Positions 18,295-31,700 are shown, numbered from the stretch's first letter. The stretch is 64,000 bases of DNA from Strobilurus pachycystidiatus (GCA_019915135.1 JAHLMK010000005.1:1302001-1366000), one strand, 5' to 3'. Made by a program: numbers and translations. Notes: generated by a model not told the origin, from the sequence alone.

Positions 18295-20991
18295 ATGGCC
18301 TCTACGTGGATACGCTCGCTTTCGGTCCTTTCTGTGCTATCCGGTCTTGTCGCGGGGTGTGCAGATGGTGATGGCCACGGTCACGACCATTCCAGGAGAG
18401 AGGTTCCTTCTTCCCCGTTGACGCCGCCGTGGCGCCCATTGGAGTGGGGTGACATCAACATCATTCACACTACGGACACGCATGGATGGCTGCTTGGGCA
18501 CCAGAAGGCATCCTTCCCGGAGCCCAACTACAGGTATGGCATTGGCAACGTCTCAGGTTACGCGTTTGCTTACACGCCAATCCTCTAGTGGCGACCTTGG
18601 TGACTTTGCCTCTTTTGTTTCTCACATGAAGGAAATTGCTGCTGTACGAGCTACTCTGTCGCAGCAGACGAGTCTCTGACGCGTTTTCGTTCCAGAAAAA
18701 GGATGTCGACCTTCTCCTTGTTGATTCCGGCGACTTGCACGATGGTTCGTACCTCCTCCACCTGGCATCCACACCGAGTAATTCGGCCGATAGGAACCGG
18801 CTTGTCTGACGGGTTCCCGGTTGGCGGAGTTGATGCACACGATGTACACATTCTTGTTGAACCTTTCTTCGCCCGATACTGACGCGTCACTAAGAGCAAT
18901 AAATTCTTGAAGCAACTCCCTTACGATGTTATGGCTATCGGAAAGTGCGTAGCTATCTCATAATCCCAATTTCTTCTGTCTCACTTGGACCACACAGTCA
19001 CGAACTCTACGTCTACAACAACACGCTTGACATGTCTGTGACGCGTATTTCGTTCCTCCGACCTGCATTGAACTCTACGTACCAGGCATCAAAACTTCGC
19101 GCCCGCTCTCAAAGGGAGATACCTCTCCTCCAATGCCAATATCACCTACACCGATGCTAAAGGCCAAGTCGTCGATGTACCGGTCGGAAGTATGTTGTTC
19201 AAGTTGAAACAACGTGTATCGCCAATCTCAGCTCAATTGTACCTTCCCAGGTCGTTACGCCAAGTTCAAAACCCGGAAGGGACGCTCTGTCACGGCTCTC
19301 GGAGTCTTGTTTGATTTCACCGGCAACGCTGCGAATACTACTGTACAGAAGGTGGAGAACATGGTCAAAGAGCATTGGGTATGTCCCTCATAACCTGGCT
19401 TGACGTGTTTTGTTTTCTCACTCCGGCGCGCGCAGTTCCTGGAGGCTATCAAGTCTGAGCCTGATTTGTTCTTGCTTGCTGGGTGTGTGCTGTCAATGTT
19501 ATCAGTAAAGCGACATGCTTATAACCAAACGTTAGGCATATGCCCGTTGCTAAGGATAATTGTTCGTCTTGGGACCTTTACACATGTCATTTATTGACGG
19601 AATCTTTCCTCTACAGGGCCTTTGGTATTCGACGCAATTCGAGCTGTCCATCCAAACACGCCCATCACGATACTCGGTGGTTAGTGGTCCGATAACTTGA
19701 CTGTCAAGACAGGCAAGGTGACAATTTTCTAGGCCACACACATATTCGTGACTGCGTTCAGCTCGACGGTAGATCGATGTCCCTCGAAAGCGGGCGGTAC
19801 ATGGAGACGATTGGGTGGATGAGTAGGGCCTATTTGATTGACAACCGCCGAAAGTACTGATGTCTACGATTCAGGTCTGAAGCTCGATAAAAAGCACCGT
19901 CACTTCGAGCACGGCGAGCACGGCGGAAGCAAGAATCTTACCTTTAGCCGGAGGTACCTCGATAACAACCGAATCACGTATGAGTATCACACTGGACGCG
20001 GCGCATTCTCTTTCGATACCAAGCACGGGAAGTCGATCACTGAGGGTCTCCAGGAGCTTGCGGTGTCCTATGACTTGAACTTCACGTATGGCACTGCGCC
20101 CCATGATTTCACGATATCACAGTGAGTAGTTATGAGTCGATTCTGAGAGGCGTTTGATGAACTATGATAGGTCTCCTTATCCCGGGAATGATTCCCAGCT
20201 TTCTCTCTTTGCTGAACTGGCGACACCGTACGCGCTGTCGCTCAACAACAGCAGGTCCGATATCCCCAACATCATTGTCGCCAATTCTGGCTCTCAACGC
20301 TTTGATATCTACGCGGGTACTTTCACCAAGAACGATCAGGTAAAGACTTTCTCTCAATAGAGCGTTTGAACTTTTCATAACGAACACAACTTCCCTAGCT
20401 CACAGCATCGCCCTTCACCGACGCCTTCCTATATATTCCGGAAGTTCCTCTGAGCTCGGCGTTGGACGTCCTTGCATCCATGAACGACAATGGTTCCGAG
20501 AACAGGAAGAGGAGTATGGAGCGCCAAGAGGAGCTTTACAGGAAGGGAGATGTGCGGGGACCTTATATGGACTGGCTAAGGGAGATGGATATGCGGTATA
20601 CCGCCCTTGGCCGCAGAGCTGAGACGACCACCAAAAACATCACTTTGGGCTACGTCACAACCGATGTGAGTGGAAGGCACTATACAGTCCCTCTTCAACA
20701 GCTCCCTAACATGTATTTTTCTTCTAGTCATGCCCAGGGATTGGCGACGACACGATGCACGCAGCGCTCCCATTCCACTCTTACCCCGACTTCATTGCGT
20801 CGAAAACACCTGATGTGTCCAACGATACCCTCATCGATTTTGTTTTTGTCGACTTCATCGTTTCTCAAATCCTTGAGACGCTGAACGAGGTGCAGTCCGC
20901 TACGACCTATACGAAGGCGGAGGTGGGAACCTATGGAAGCTACAAGACGAATGAGGTTCTCGGATTGTATGCACAGGCTGCTTGGAATTAG
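18295..20991 (+). CDS. Secreted or vacuolar 5'-nucleotidase-type metallophosphoesterase, copy 1
   Basis: Calcineurin-like phosphoesterase resembling yeast YHR202W. About 16 exons with introns of 45-60 bases read to about 628 residues. A signal peptide ([22 protein letters not shown]) is followed by a His-rich stretch (DGDGHGHDH). Metal-binding motifs appear in family order: [39 protein letters not shown], and after a long insert [12 protein letters not shown]. The C-terminal half has [20 protein letters not shown] and [22 protein letters not shown] nucleotidase-domain wording (here [10 protein letters not shown]). I placed introns at 18534, 18644, 18749, 19402 and others by phase. An inverted second copy lies at 42688-45363. 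Substrate not predictable from sequence. Confidence 0.9.
18295..20991. repeat. Inverted duplicate gene, arm 1 (partner 42688-45363)
   Basis: Exons and their order correspond to the minus-strand copy at 42688-45363 with few amino-acid changes, while several introns (for example the one at 20123) differ strongly in sequence. Confidence 0.85.
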
Positions 20992-21358
20992 CTGCTGTAC
21001 ATATCTATCGTTACGTACCTTTTAATACATGTTACGATACTTAGTTAATCTTTGTTTTTCTGTGGGATGTAAGTCTAAGAACATGGCGTAGGCAGATTAT
21101 TGCACATCGCAATTACATCGTGCTGCAGCTGCACTCTCTGCTGGATATGCGTTCAGACGGTCCACTGGAACAAAGTGCGCAGAATAGTTCAACCGGCCCC
21201 CGCGCCGCATATCCGACCCGAGTGCGTCATTGGCCCGATCGACCCCACGGGGAGAGTGGGCTGGGCCGCTCGGTCCGGCTGACCCGTCCGCCTATTAATA
21301 TTGGAGAGAAGTGCATTCCGCACCGTACAACGAGTTATCCATCCTTCTCTTGACAACA
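20992..21358 (+). promoter_or_regulatory. Upstream region of the adenylate-forming reductase
   Basis: 3' flank of the phosphoesterase, then a GC-rich tract (21190-21290) and an AT box CCTATTAATATTGG at 21291-21304, about 55 bases before the reductase ATG, in the position of a TATA element. No gene inside. Confidence 0.4.
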
Positions 21359-24300
21359 ATGCCTGCTGCAACTTTCAAAGCGAAATCTCTGACCGAGCTG
21401 CTTACCATCCGCGCCCGCGATCAGCCCAACGACCCTTACATCTACACCGGTGACGCCAGTGATGGCTTGAACATCAACTTGAAGTCTATCACGTTCGTTG
21501 CTTTCCTTTCGACCACGACCACAAAGGTTGACATTCTCTTCCGTTAGTTTCAAGGAAACAGAGGCCGCCGTGGATCGCCTCGCATGGCATTATGCGGCAC
21601 TGGATATTGCTCCCAAGGTGGCTCCTGGCGTGGTTCCTCCCGTCCAGGTCGTCGCTGTCCTCACAAGCACAGCCATCGATGAATCCCTTCTCGAGATGGC
21701 ATTGGCCAAGCTCGGCCTGAGTGCTCTCCTACTCTCGGTCAACAACTCGGTCCCCGCCGTCGCGCACTTGACCAAGTTGACCAAGGCGACACATCTCATC
21801 TACGGTGCCAAGTTCCTACAAGAAGCAAAGGAGGCTCAGGCGCTGCTGAAGAAAGAGGGCTACATCGTCGAGATCGTGCCCGACCAGCGATTCCCTCTTT
21901 GGGGTCCTGAAGGAGTCGCAAACTCCAAGATCAAGCCCTTCAAGCCTGTTCTTACCCCCGATCAAGAGAGTTCGCGTCCTGCCGTCCTCCTTCACTCATC
22001 CGGATCGGTCTGTTGTTCAAGAGTGCTACCGCGAATTACTGACTGACTCCCTTGCAGACTGGCTTCCCCAAGCCCGTCAAGATCACCCATTACGGTCTCA
22101 TCGCGAACGTTGCGTTGAATCAGAACAAACCTGGATTCAGTACTCTCCCCGTCTTTCACGGCTACGGACACTTTGCAGTGTATGTGGTTTCTTTGGAATA
22201 TCCGATCTTGTATTTACGCTGCTTAGGTTCCGATGCATGTATGCTGGTCTTCACTTTACTCTTTTCCCACCCCACCTTCCCTTGACATCGGGCAACATCT
22301 GTGGAGTTCTCGCTGCTTCTCCTCCAGTCCGCCAATGCTTTGCAGTTCCATATGTTATCAAGGTGCGCTGATGCCTTTTCTCCAGCATGTCACACCGTTT
22401 CCTCACCAATTTGCCAGCTTCTATCGGAAACTCCGGAGGGTGTCGACGCCCTTGCTAGCTTTGACATTGTCGGTTATGCTGGTGCTCCTCTTCCTGACGA
22501 TCTCGGAGACCGCCTAGTATCTTCTGGCGTGAACCTTCTCAGTATCTACGGGACAACAGAGACTGGTTCACTGATGAACTCCCATCGCGACTATGCCGCA
22601 GACAAGTTCTGGAATTGGGTTCGCCCTCTTCCTAGCTCCCTGAATTATCTCGTCCTTGAGCCCCAGGGAGGTGATACGTTCGAAGTCGTCATCAAGGATG
22701 GGTACCCGCCAAAGGTTCGTTTTGAGTATCAGCCGTACTACTTATCAGGAAAGTAACAACTTGCGTCGTAGATTGAAACCAACCGCCCTGACGGCTCATA
22801 CGCAACGAAGGATCTCTTCCTTCGTCACCCAGAACACAAAGATCTGTACAAATATGTCGGTCGATTGGATGACACTCTTGTGCACATTTTGGGTGAAAAG
22901 ACCAATCCAGTACCAATGGAGCTCTGCATTCGTGGAAATAGCCCATATGTCGCAGAAGGTTTGTTCTTGACTTTATTATTCATGTATCAACCTCTCACGC
23001 GTTGTGTAGCTATCGTCTTCGGTGGCGGCCGACCACAGACCGGTTGTTTGATTCTACCTTCAGATCTTGGGAAAGACCTGTCTCCTGAGGAGCTGATGGA
23101 GAAGATCTGGCCTGTGGTTGAGCAGGCCAACTCTGAAGCGCCTACTCACTCGCGCTTGCTCCCCGAAATGATTGAGTTCCTGCCGTACGTTGACATCTGG
23201 TCATACGCGAATAAAATACTGACTCGTCTTCCAGTTACGGAACGACCATTCCTGTCGCTACGAAGATGAGCATTCTTCGCCCGGCTTGCTATGCCAAGTT
23301 CAAGGACCTCATTGGTACACCAAGATCTTGCATGTGTACTGAGATTGGCTAATGCTTTCTTTGTTCATAGACTCCATCTACAAGCGCTTCGATAGGGACG
23401 ATGAGGTGATTGAGAGGAAGACACTTACTGGACTGGACTTGGAAGACTACCTTTACGACACGATCGCTAGCGCCCTTGGCCCCAGTCGCTCGACGAAACT
23501 CGATAAGACGGTAGACTTGTTCGCCTTCGGTGTAGACTCACTACAAGCCACGAGGATCAGGAACACCATTCAAAAGGAGATTGAACTTGGTGGACATCCG
23601 TTAGGTCAAACAAGTACGTCCCGGGTTCTCTTCGTTTGCTTCCATGGCTTACAGTACCCAGTCGTCTACGAACATCCCTCGGTTCAAAAATTGGCCGCAT
23701 ATCTGACTCGTTTGCAAAGTGGGGACGGTCCCATGGAGAGTCAGCACGAGACAAAGATGCTAGCCCTTCTGGACAAGTGGTTGAGAAAGGTTGGGAAACA
23801 CACAGCCGCACCCAATGCCGCATCAAAGCCCGTAGATGCCCGCGTGATCGTGAGTTTTCTAGATGTGGCGAAGGACCGTCAGCTGATGGACCCACCAGAT
23901 CTTGACCGGAGCTACGGGATCTCTCGGTGCTCACATTCTTGCCGTCTTGACAGCGTCTCCATCCGTCCGTAAAGTCGTCTGTCTGTCCCGTGCGAAGTCC
24001 CACGCCGATTCTCTCCAACGTGTCCGCGAATCCGTGAAGATAAGGAATGTGACCGTGGACGAGAGCAAGGTTGTTTCGTATGCTTCGAACCCTCAGGACG
24101 ATAAGCTCGGTCTATCCGAGGCTGAGTATAAGTCTCTGCAGGCCGAGGTGACCGATGTTATCCACGTAAGTGTTCTTTCATTTCTCTCGCAGTCTTGTGG
24201 ATAGCTAGCTAACTGCTCGCCCATGCAGAATGCCTGGCCGGTCAACTTCGTGCTGAACATCGACTCATACGATGAGCACATTGGCGGAGCTACCAATCTC

Positions 24301-25196
24301 ATCAACCTCTGCCTCGAAACTCCCTGGTCAGAACCCGCCTGCTTCCTCTTCAGTTCGTCGATCAGCTGCCGACAAGGCTCGCCCGACCCAACGTGCCAGG
24401 AGGACTTCTCCCCTTCGCCTGCGACCGCTGCTGGTACCGGATACGCCCAGAGTAAATGGACAGTCGAGAAGCTTTGTGAGAAGGCTTCCGAGAAGAGTGG
24501 ATTGCCCGTGGCTGCTCTTCGCATTGGTCAAATGGTCGGTGATTCAGTTCATGGTATCTGGAATGAGACAGAAGGTACGTTTGCTCTATTGCCCCAGTCT
24601 CGAAACTGACTAATTTGAACAGCCTGGCCGTTGATGTTCAAGAGTGCGAACACTGTCGGCGCATTGCCTGTTTATGACGAGGTCAGTCCTCTGTGTCGGC
24701 GGGGTATAAGCAGCAGCTCACATCTTATACAGAATCCATCCTGGCTCCCCGTCGACTTCGCTGGTAAAGCCATTGCTGAGGTCGTTCTCAGCACCACGAA
24801 GCCCAAGTCCGCCGTATACCACATCGTCAACCCTAACACCGAAGCCAGCTGGGAAAGCATCATCGACGGTTTAGGCGCTAGCGGGCTCAAGTTTGAGAAA
24901 GTCGACACCAATACTTGGGTCGAGCGCTTGGCCAACTCGGAGCAGGATCCTGCGAAGAACCCCACTGTGAAGCTTTTGGTAGGTTTTTGACTCCATCTCA
25001 AGACCTGGGACTGACTGTGAGATATTCTTAGCCTTTCTTCCGCATGAGATACGGCCCATCCTTCAAGAAGCCTATGGTGTTCCTGACGGAAAACACATTG
25101 AAGATTGCGCCGAGTCTTGGGAAGTCGCCGTCGGTCAGTGCCGACTTGGTGGGCAAATGGGTTGGCAATTGGCGCAAGACGGGTTTTGTGATCTGA
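21359..25196 (+). CDS. Adenylate-forming reductase (A-T-R, NRPS-like)
   Basis: Activates a carboxylic acid as adenylate, loads it on a carrier and reduces it with NADPH, usually to the aldehyde; common in basidiomycete secondary metabolism. Many introns; about 1,040 residues. A domain: N-terminus KSLTELLTIRARDQPNDP, core LLHSSGSTGFPKPVKITH, LPVFHGYGHFAV, LLSIYGTTETGSL and KDLYKYVGRLDDT. T domain: VDLFAFGVDSLQATRIRN with the phosphopantetheine Ser. R domain: ILTGATGSLGAHIL (Rossmann), NAWPVNFVLN and YAQSKW with the Tyr/Lys pair, plus PVAALRIGQMVGD. It ends VGNWRKTGFVI. There is no condensation or thioesterase domain. The substrate cannot be read by eye. Class assignment within the family needs phylogeny. 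Confidence 0.93.
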
Positions 25197-25623
25197 GCCT
25201 CGCTGCTTATGACCGCGTCGTTCCCTCGAGTATGGAAAGTAGCATATGTTAGTTGATAGAAGTCGCAGAATTGTATCAATGTATCATCAGAGGATTCAAG
25301 AGCCTTGTATTGAATTCACATCGCGACTCAGAGCTCGACGAGGCAATGATCATCGTTGCGCAGGAGATGCTGATCATCGGGGCTCCAGGGCGAAGTCCAA
25401 GTAGGAAAGCTACCATTGGAGGGTCACTCTAATGGTAAGGTTACTGTAAGCGTCCAGCATAATGTCGGTCGTCATTGCAGATCATAGCTAATAAGTGTAC
25501 AACAATAAATCAGAGCAAGTCGGTTAGATGAAAGAAGGAAGGAAGGAAGGAAGGAGGAGGCGTGTAGCATAGACAAACAAAGAAGGGATCGGATGTATAG
25601 ATTCGAGATAACTTCCAGCGCGT
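25197..25623. other. Intergenic between reductase and forkhead gene (convergent)
   Basis: 3' flanks of both genes. Contains a GGAA-type simple repeat at 25531-25560; otherwise nothing recognised. Confidence 0.6.
25531..25560 (+). repeat. Simple sequence repeat (GGAA)n
   Basis: About five units of GAAG/GGAA followed by AGGAGGAGG. Confidence 0.8.
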
Positions 25624-28357
25624 TCACCACCACTTGGTCATCTTCCCAGGCGACGTGCCCGGGCTGTCGTACAGCAGATGCGCCCTATGGCGCCCAAACA
25701 GCCCCGCTGGGCTGTCTCCGTGTCCGGCAGAGCCCATCCGCGACAGCTCCTCGTCCAGCATGGACGCAGGATCGTGCGGATCGTACAGACCGCGGAATGG
25801 CGACGACATATTGCCGGGAGTGCGGAACGGGGAGTCGCTGAGAATGGGGAAGAGCTTGCGCGGCGTGACTGGGGGTCCGCTTGCCGGAGCGGTGACACGT
25901 TTCTTGGATGGTGTTTTGAGCGGATCGTGCTCCTCGTCATCCTCATCGTGAAGGCCGTACGACGCGACGGGTGGAGGGTTCAAGTTTGACTTGTAATGGA
26001 GCAAGCTCGTAGAAGGGCTCATGTGGAGGCCTTGGTGAGAGAGAGGCGTGCGAAGAGGTGAGAGATAAGAGGAGCTCGGGAAGAGTTTCGAGGGAGGAGT
26101 GGATGGCCGGTCCAGGGTGTCGTGGATGGCGGGCGGCGAGTCTAACCGTTTTTTTGCTGCCGAAGACTTCGCTGACACTTTCAAAGGGTTGGATCGTAAC
26201 CCCAGGGTCGGCGATGCGGGAGCAAGACTCTGGAAAAGGCATCAGACTGTATAGAACAGCGTGTATATTTTAAGAGCTAACCATAACATTTCTATGTCTC
26301 CTTCCTTTCGACGTCGTGAGAGGCTCATCATCCTCGTCGTCAGAGGCCATGATCATGGCAGGGTCAGCATATTTGAGCTGTATGCTTGGCTGCAAAGCAT
26401 CTTTGGGCTTGGGAGGATACTCACCCCAGAATTGGACTGGGTTGAGCTTGGGAACGGCTCCAGTGAACACATCTTCGTATTGGTCGGCGTCCAATTCGTC
26501 GACTTCTTCGGCATTGTCGCGTCCCGCAATTTGGACCGCGGGCTGAGGTTCCTTGCTGCTGATAGATGCATCGGGTCCATCGTCGAGATCACTCGTGGAG
26601 ATTGGCGGACTGGAGGAGCTATCATTGGGGGTCAGAGACGGAACAGAACTCGTGACTGACGACGTGGAAGCTGTGGACGTCAGATGAGCAGGCGGCGTCC
26701 ATTTGTGTGGTGTTGGCGAGGAAGGTTCCTGTTCAGCATCATCTGGCACCGACGCAAGGTCGGTAGATCCGGGCGGGGTTGGATTGTGCTTGGTGGTATC
26801 GACAACTTTACGATAGCCAACGGCTGGAGGAAGGGGTGGAAATATAACGTCGGCAGGTGGGCGGCAACTGTCGTAATATGGCTGGTGCACGTGTGGGGTA
26901 GGTCGCGATGGGGGGAATATGGTCGTGGGTGGTAGAGGCGGTGGGGCAACAGTCTTCAATCTTTTGGCCTGCCTATCGTCGACAGACTCTGGGCGAGGGC
27001 GTTTAAGACCGGAAGAAGAACCGGGTCTGTCCTTGACCTTCATATCATTACAGAGCTGCTTCCGGAAGCCGCCATCCTTGAAGCATGGCAAATCTTGGTC
27101 CCAGATTGCCCACTGCGTACGACCCAGAGCACGTTCTCTTGTCACTTTGCGGAACACAACAGTGGTGCTGAGAACATGACGGATGCTGTTCATCCACGTT
27201 GTCTCACCCCTTTTGAAGTAGGGGTAAACAATGGTGATCCAGTCGTAGATCTCTTGCAGTGTGAGACGATGATCAGGTGAAGAAAGGATGGCCTGTCCAA
27301 GGATGGCAGCGTATGAACATTCTGGTTTGGTCTGCAGATATGGTCCGGGCGGAAGAGTGTACGGAAGGCCGTCGTAGTCGTCCTCTCCAGGCTGGGGGCC
27401 CATTGGACCGGGCGACGAGACAAGGTTGATCAGCCCACGGACTGGCGATGAAATGGGAGAGGATGTGGGAGGAGGAGAGGACGGAGGTAGCGGCGACGGT
27501 CTGGAGCTCTTGCTAGGAGCCTTGATGACACGGACTGGTGTCATATTGGCGGGTGCCTTGGGCTTAGCAGGCTGTTTAGCAGGCTTGACAGGTACTGTGG
27601 CCTTGGGTGGAGGAGCATACTGGGGGTAGTAGTAGTGGAGATAGGGCAGTGGGATGACCGCTGCTGCTGCAGTCGGCACCGGCGATTCCGTCCTGGCGGT
27701 CGTGGCGATGGGAGCCAGAGACTGTGCGGCCGTGTGTGCCCTGTAGTACTTACTCTGTTGCGGTGTCAGAGGTGGAGGAGATTGTCTCGCCTGCTAGAAA
27801 CAGTGTTCAGCGGGCGGCAAGACAAAGATCGATGGCTCTGCACTCACTGAGCTGGATGTCGACGCGCTCGACTCATCAAGGGCCTCATCGCGTGTCCGCT
27901 CGACGCTGGTCGCCCTTCGCGACGCGCCGGGCGATGGCGACGGGGGCGCTGCACGATCCCGACGGCCCCTACGCTCCTTCTTCTCCTTCCTAGCAAGCCT
28001 CTGCCGCTCTATGACGATCTCCATGCTATCGTACTGGCGCAGAGGCGCGGGTGGGTCGATGGGCTCGGACTTGACTGGAGTGGACGGGGGCGGGGACGCG
28101 TCTCGCAGCGAGCTGGAGCTGGCCCGCGAGAACGAACGCGACGAGGTGGTCGCGGAGAGCGTTGAGACGGAATTCGAGCGCATTTTCGAGCTCGAGCTGG
28201 CCTTGGTCGACGAGTCGTAGGCAGCGACGCGTGAGGAAAAGGCGCTCTCGTTGGTCAGAAATTGCCGCATCTGGTTCGTCCGCGCATTGAGATCTTCGCG
28301 CGTTATGCCCAGCGACGTGAGCAGCTGTGATATGGGTGACGTCTGGGGGTCGGTCAT
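25624..28357 (-). CDS. Forkhead transcription factor (larger paralogue)
   Basis: Three exons (28357-27848, 27793-26282, 26229-25624) close in phase to 875 residues. The forkhead domain is about residues 315-410: CSYAAILGQAILSSPDHRLT, LQEIYDWITIVYPYFKRG, TTWMNSIRHVLSTTVVFRKV (recognition helix NSIRHVLS, close to canonical NSIRHNLS) and a wing with RTQWAIWDQDLPCFKDGGFR. It is preceded by YTLPPGPY. The N-terminus is Ser-rich with a basic RKEKKERRGRRDRA. The rest is Pro/Ser-rich and carries many S/T-P sites (TPSKK, TPRKL, SPFRTP), suggesting CDK/MAPK input. Fungal forkhead factors regulate cell cycle or development; no FHA domain is visible, so it is not the Fkh1/2 type. Confidence 0.9.
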
Positions 28358-28738
28358 CGTTGGAGGCGGGCGGCCAGGCCGGTATGAGGTCCCCAAGGCG
28401 GGCTCGTTGATCCTCAGCGAGCAGCTGCGGGCAGAAAAAGGCTCGGGGCGCGGTCGACGGGGAGGTCGTTGTCGTCGTCGTCGTCGTCCCTGACAGCGAT
28501 GGAGGAGCAAATGGAAGGTGCCGCAGTCCTGGCTGACACTGGCAGTGCGAGACAGAAAATGAGAGGGCCACGAGATAGCCAAAGACGGATACCGTTCCCA
28601 AACTCCGACACGAATATTTCGCCGAGTCCACCGACCGGCTCCGCCGTCCCCGGCCGTTGATATTTCATTTGTTCTTATTACAGACAAGGCAAGTAATGTA
28701 CACACAGCATTGAGCAAAGCAAGCTATTACCGTTTCGC
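28358..28738. other. Forkhead promoter and LIG4 3' flank
   Basis: GC-rich near the forkhead ATG with CGTCGT repeats (28465-28490) and an open minus frame without a better start. No separate gene supported. Confidence 0.5.
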
Positions 28739-31700
28739 TCAAGGCTGGAATTCTGCGCTGATCGTTAGTACATTGTTCGCGACACCAAACGAACAACACT
28801 TGCCATCCTCGTCAAGCAGTGTCTGTTCATCCAAACACGCCTGTATATAGTCGGAGATGATGAGATGTCTTCGCTTGGGCCTGGTTATCAAGCATTAGAA
28901 ATAGTCCCCGAGAACACGGAGAGCAAACGTACTTGGACGTCTTCTTCATAAGCTCCAGCCGTCGACTATCGTCACGCTTGTCCAACACAACGTGGGTCAT
29001 CTTCGCTTCGTCCAGGTCAACGACGCGTCCTCCGTTAGACTTGACCACCTTCTCGAGCTCTTCAAAGCTGTGGCTTGATCAACAAACTGATATATCACGG
29101 GTTTCACAGAAATATACTGACCATTTGTCAATGTCAACCTCATGCTTTGTCTTTACCGTCATGCCGTTCCGCCGGGCATTCCTTGGCGAGTCAAAGTAAA
29201 AGCAACTGCAAGCGGAATATCAGCGGGTCTCGCCTGATGATAGGACTGCACTGCTCACAGATGCTTGAAGATAAGGTCCGTATCATATTCCATTGCAGTT
29301 TCGTCCTCGCCCATCTGAACATCCACCGGCTCATCTTCTTCCTGTTGGGCACATCAATGATCAGAAATAAGCGACACGGAAGAGTCAATACCTTGACGTT
29401 ACTCTCGTCACCCAATGTCGCCTCCGCATGGCCGTCCGCACCGTCCACCTTCAACCAATCATCCATATCATCGCCCTTAACATCTGCATTCACGGAATCG
29501 TCATCGGACTCAGTGACTGAATCGTCATCGGACTCGGTGGCTGAATCATCCTCTGCCGGTCCCTGGGGTTTATCAATACGAAGCCATTCCGCGAGTTCCG
29601 GATCTATCTCCTCAGTCTTAGGAGGAGGCGTACTACTGGTACTCGGACCCGGCGCAGTACTAGCTGCTTCACCGGAGACAGGGTCTGATTGTATCTGGTC
29701 ATCCTCCGGCGGCTCTTCCATTCGATACTCTTCGGTTTCCTGACGCTCTTCCGTGGCGAACACAAAGTACCTAGTCGCAAAGTGAGCATTGACGTCAAAC
29801 GTGAATCCAGATCTTGGTACTACCTTTTGGTCAGAGGCGCTTGCCGCCCGAGGGAGATTGAATCCGTGATCCAGTCAGGTTTGACCACATCGTGTGTACC
29901 CTTTTGGATCATCCTTTTCAGATCATACGCTAAATGCGGAGTGGCAATCAACAAACTAGTGTGAGAGATATTCTCAGATCACGTACGGATCACGGTGCCC
30001 AAGAATAGTATGAGAAGATTTTCATGGTTCCCGGGAATCTGTTGGCAGCGACCGCCGTTGGCGATGACACTGCCTAATCAGATGTAACTCGACAGAGGGA
30101 TTCCATGACACCCACAGTTTCTGCATGTCCTTCTTGTCATTGTCTCGGGTTCTGGACTTCGGATCCGCCACGACGACTAAATGATGGTGATGAATTGAGA
30201 TGCTCCTAATTTACTAGCATCACAATGGGACGCACCAAACTTTAAATCCTTGAAAGTGTCAGTGTTGACAGTAACATCTTTCGCTCGGGGGCCTTGATAG
30301 TCTGCGTTGACCATGGCCTGACATTATACATAAGGGCTGTCTCAACACCATGTAACGGCGCGCTTACCTTCGCTTTCCTTTTGCCGACCTTCCTCTTCTT
30401 GGACTTTGTGCTGATAAGCCATGAGACAAGCAACATCGGGGAGGTCGGGAACGTAAACATACCTTATGTCGCTCTCCATTTTTCTCTTGGTCACGTTCTT
30501 GAGACTCTCTTCGATCCCTGAGAAGGATGTGAGTTTGGCCCATAGAAATTGTCATGGATCCCACCTTCATCTGTTATGCAGTCGGTGATATACAGGTCAG
30601 TGCGAATTGCAACTGCCCTTGGGAACCTCATCGTGTACCCCATGTGGTACTGGTCTGATGTTCTTATCAGCTTTTGAGACGCGGCGCAGAAATGACATTA
30701 GCTGACCCGACTTGACGATCTCCGCCGCTTTGACTTTCAGGATGAACGAGCTGAAGCACAGTCAGCAAACTATCACGCGCGTGAAAACGAAGCAACTAAC
30801 TCTTCCGGTTCAAGATAAACATCCCCCTTGTCCTCGGTCGTCCTCTTCGCCGTCTTATAGAACGTCGGTGGTTTCTTGGGATCCCACTTCTTCCACGGCT
30901 TGCTTCGCACCCAAAGGTAATCAGCATAGGTCAAACCAGATCCTATCCGAACAAAAGAGCGATATCTGCAAGTCATCAGTCAGTCGACATGGGCCACAGC
31001 ATAACAACACTGACTTGACGTCGTCCTCATCGGCACCAGGACCTGTCTCAACCACAGCACAGATCAGGGTCGACACGCCGCCGCCACGCGAGCCTGTACC
31101 GTAGTTGCCAGCTGCGCGCGAACATCAGTACGAATTAGAAGACCACTGGTGTATGAGAAGCCGTACCGACTACGAGGACGTCCACCGTTTCGCCCATGTT
31201 GTCCTGAGTGGCGGTTAGAATGACTGGGAAGCAAACGCAAACGAAATGTACTGACCATGTATTCGGGCTTCACCTTGACCCAGTCTTTGATGCGACCGTT
31301 CAAAACATACTTTCCGGCTGGGTGCTTGATGACGAGGCCTTCTCCCCGGGAAGCCATGACTTCTTCCATTTTCTGGCGCACGTCTGCAGCTGTTCGGCCT
31401 TTGAACTCAATAGTGAATTCAATCCGTCCAGGGATCTCTTGTAGGCAGGCCCTCATGTTGTTCTTCCGATTTGATGTGGTTTTATCAAGAAGTGACTCCC
31501 CGTTGAGGTAGAGCAGATCGAATACTTTGACTATAGAACTAATCAGCATCGTGATGTCTGAGGAGAACTGGCGACTTACAGCATGGTCGAGGCATGTTGG
31601 CCTTCTTGGTCTTGTCTAGAGAAATCTTGATCAACGTGCACGAAAGTCACACAGAGGAACCGGTCACCTCCGGCCGCGGTCTTCAGCGTTCCGAAAGGGA

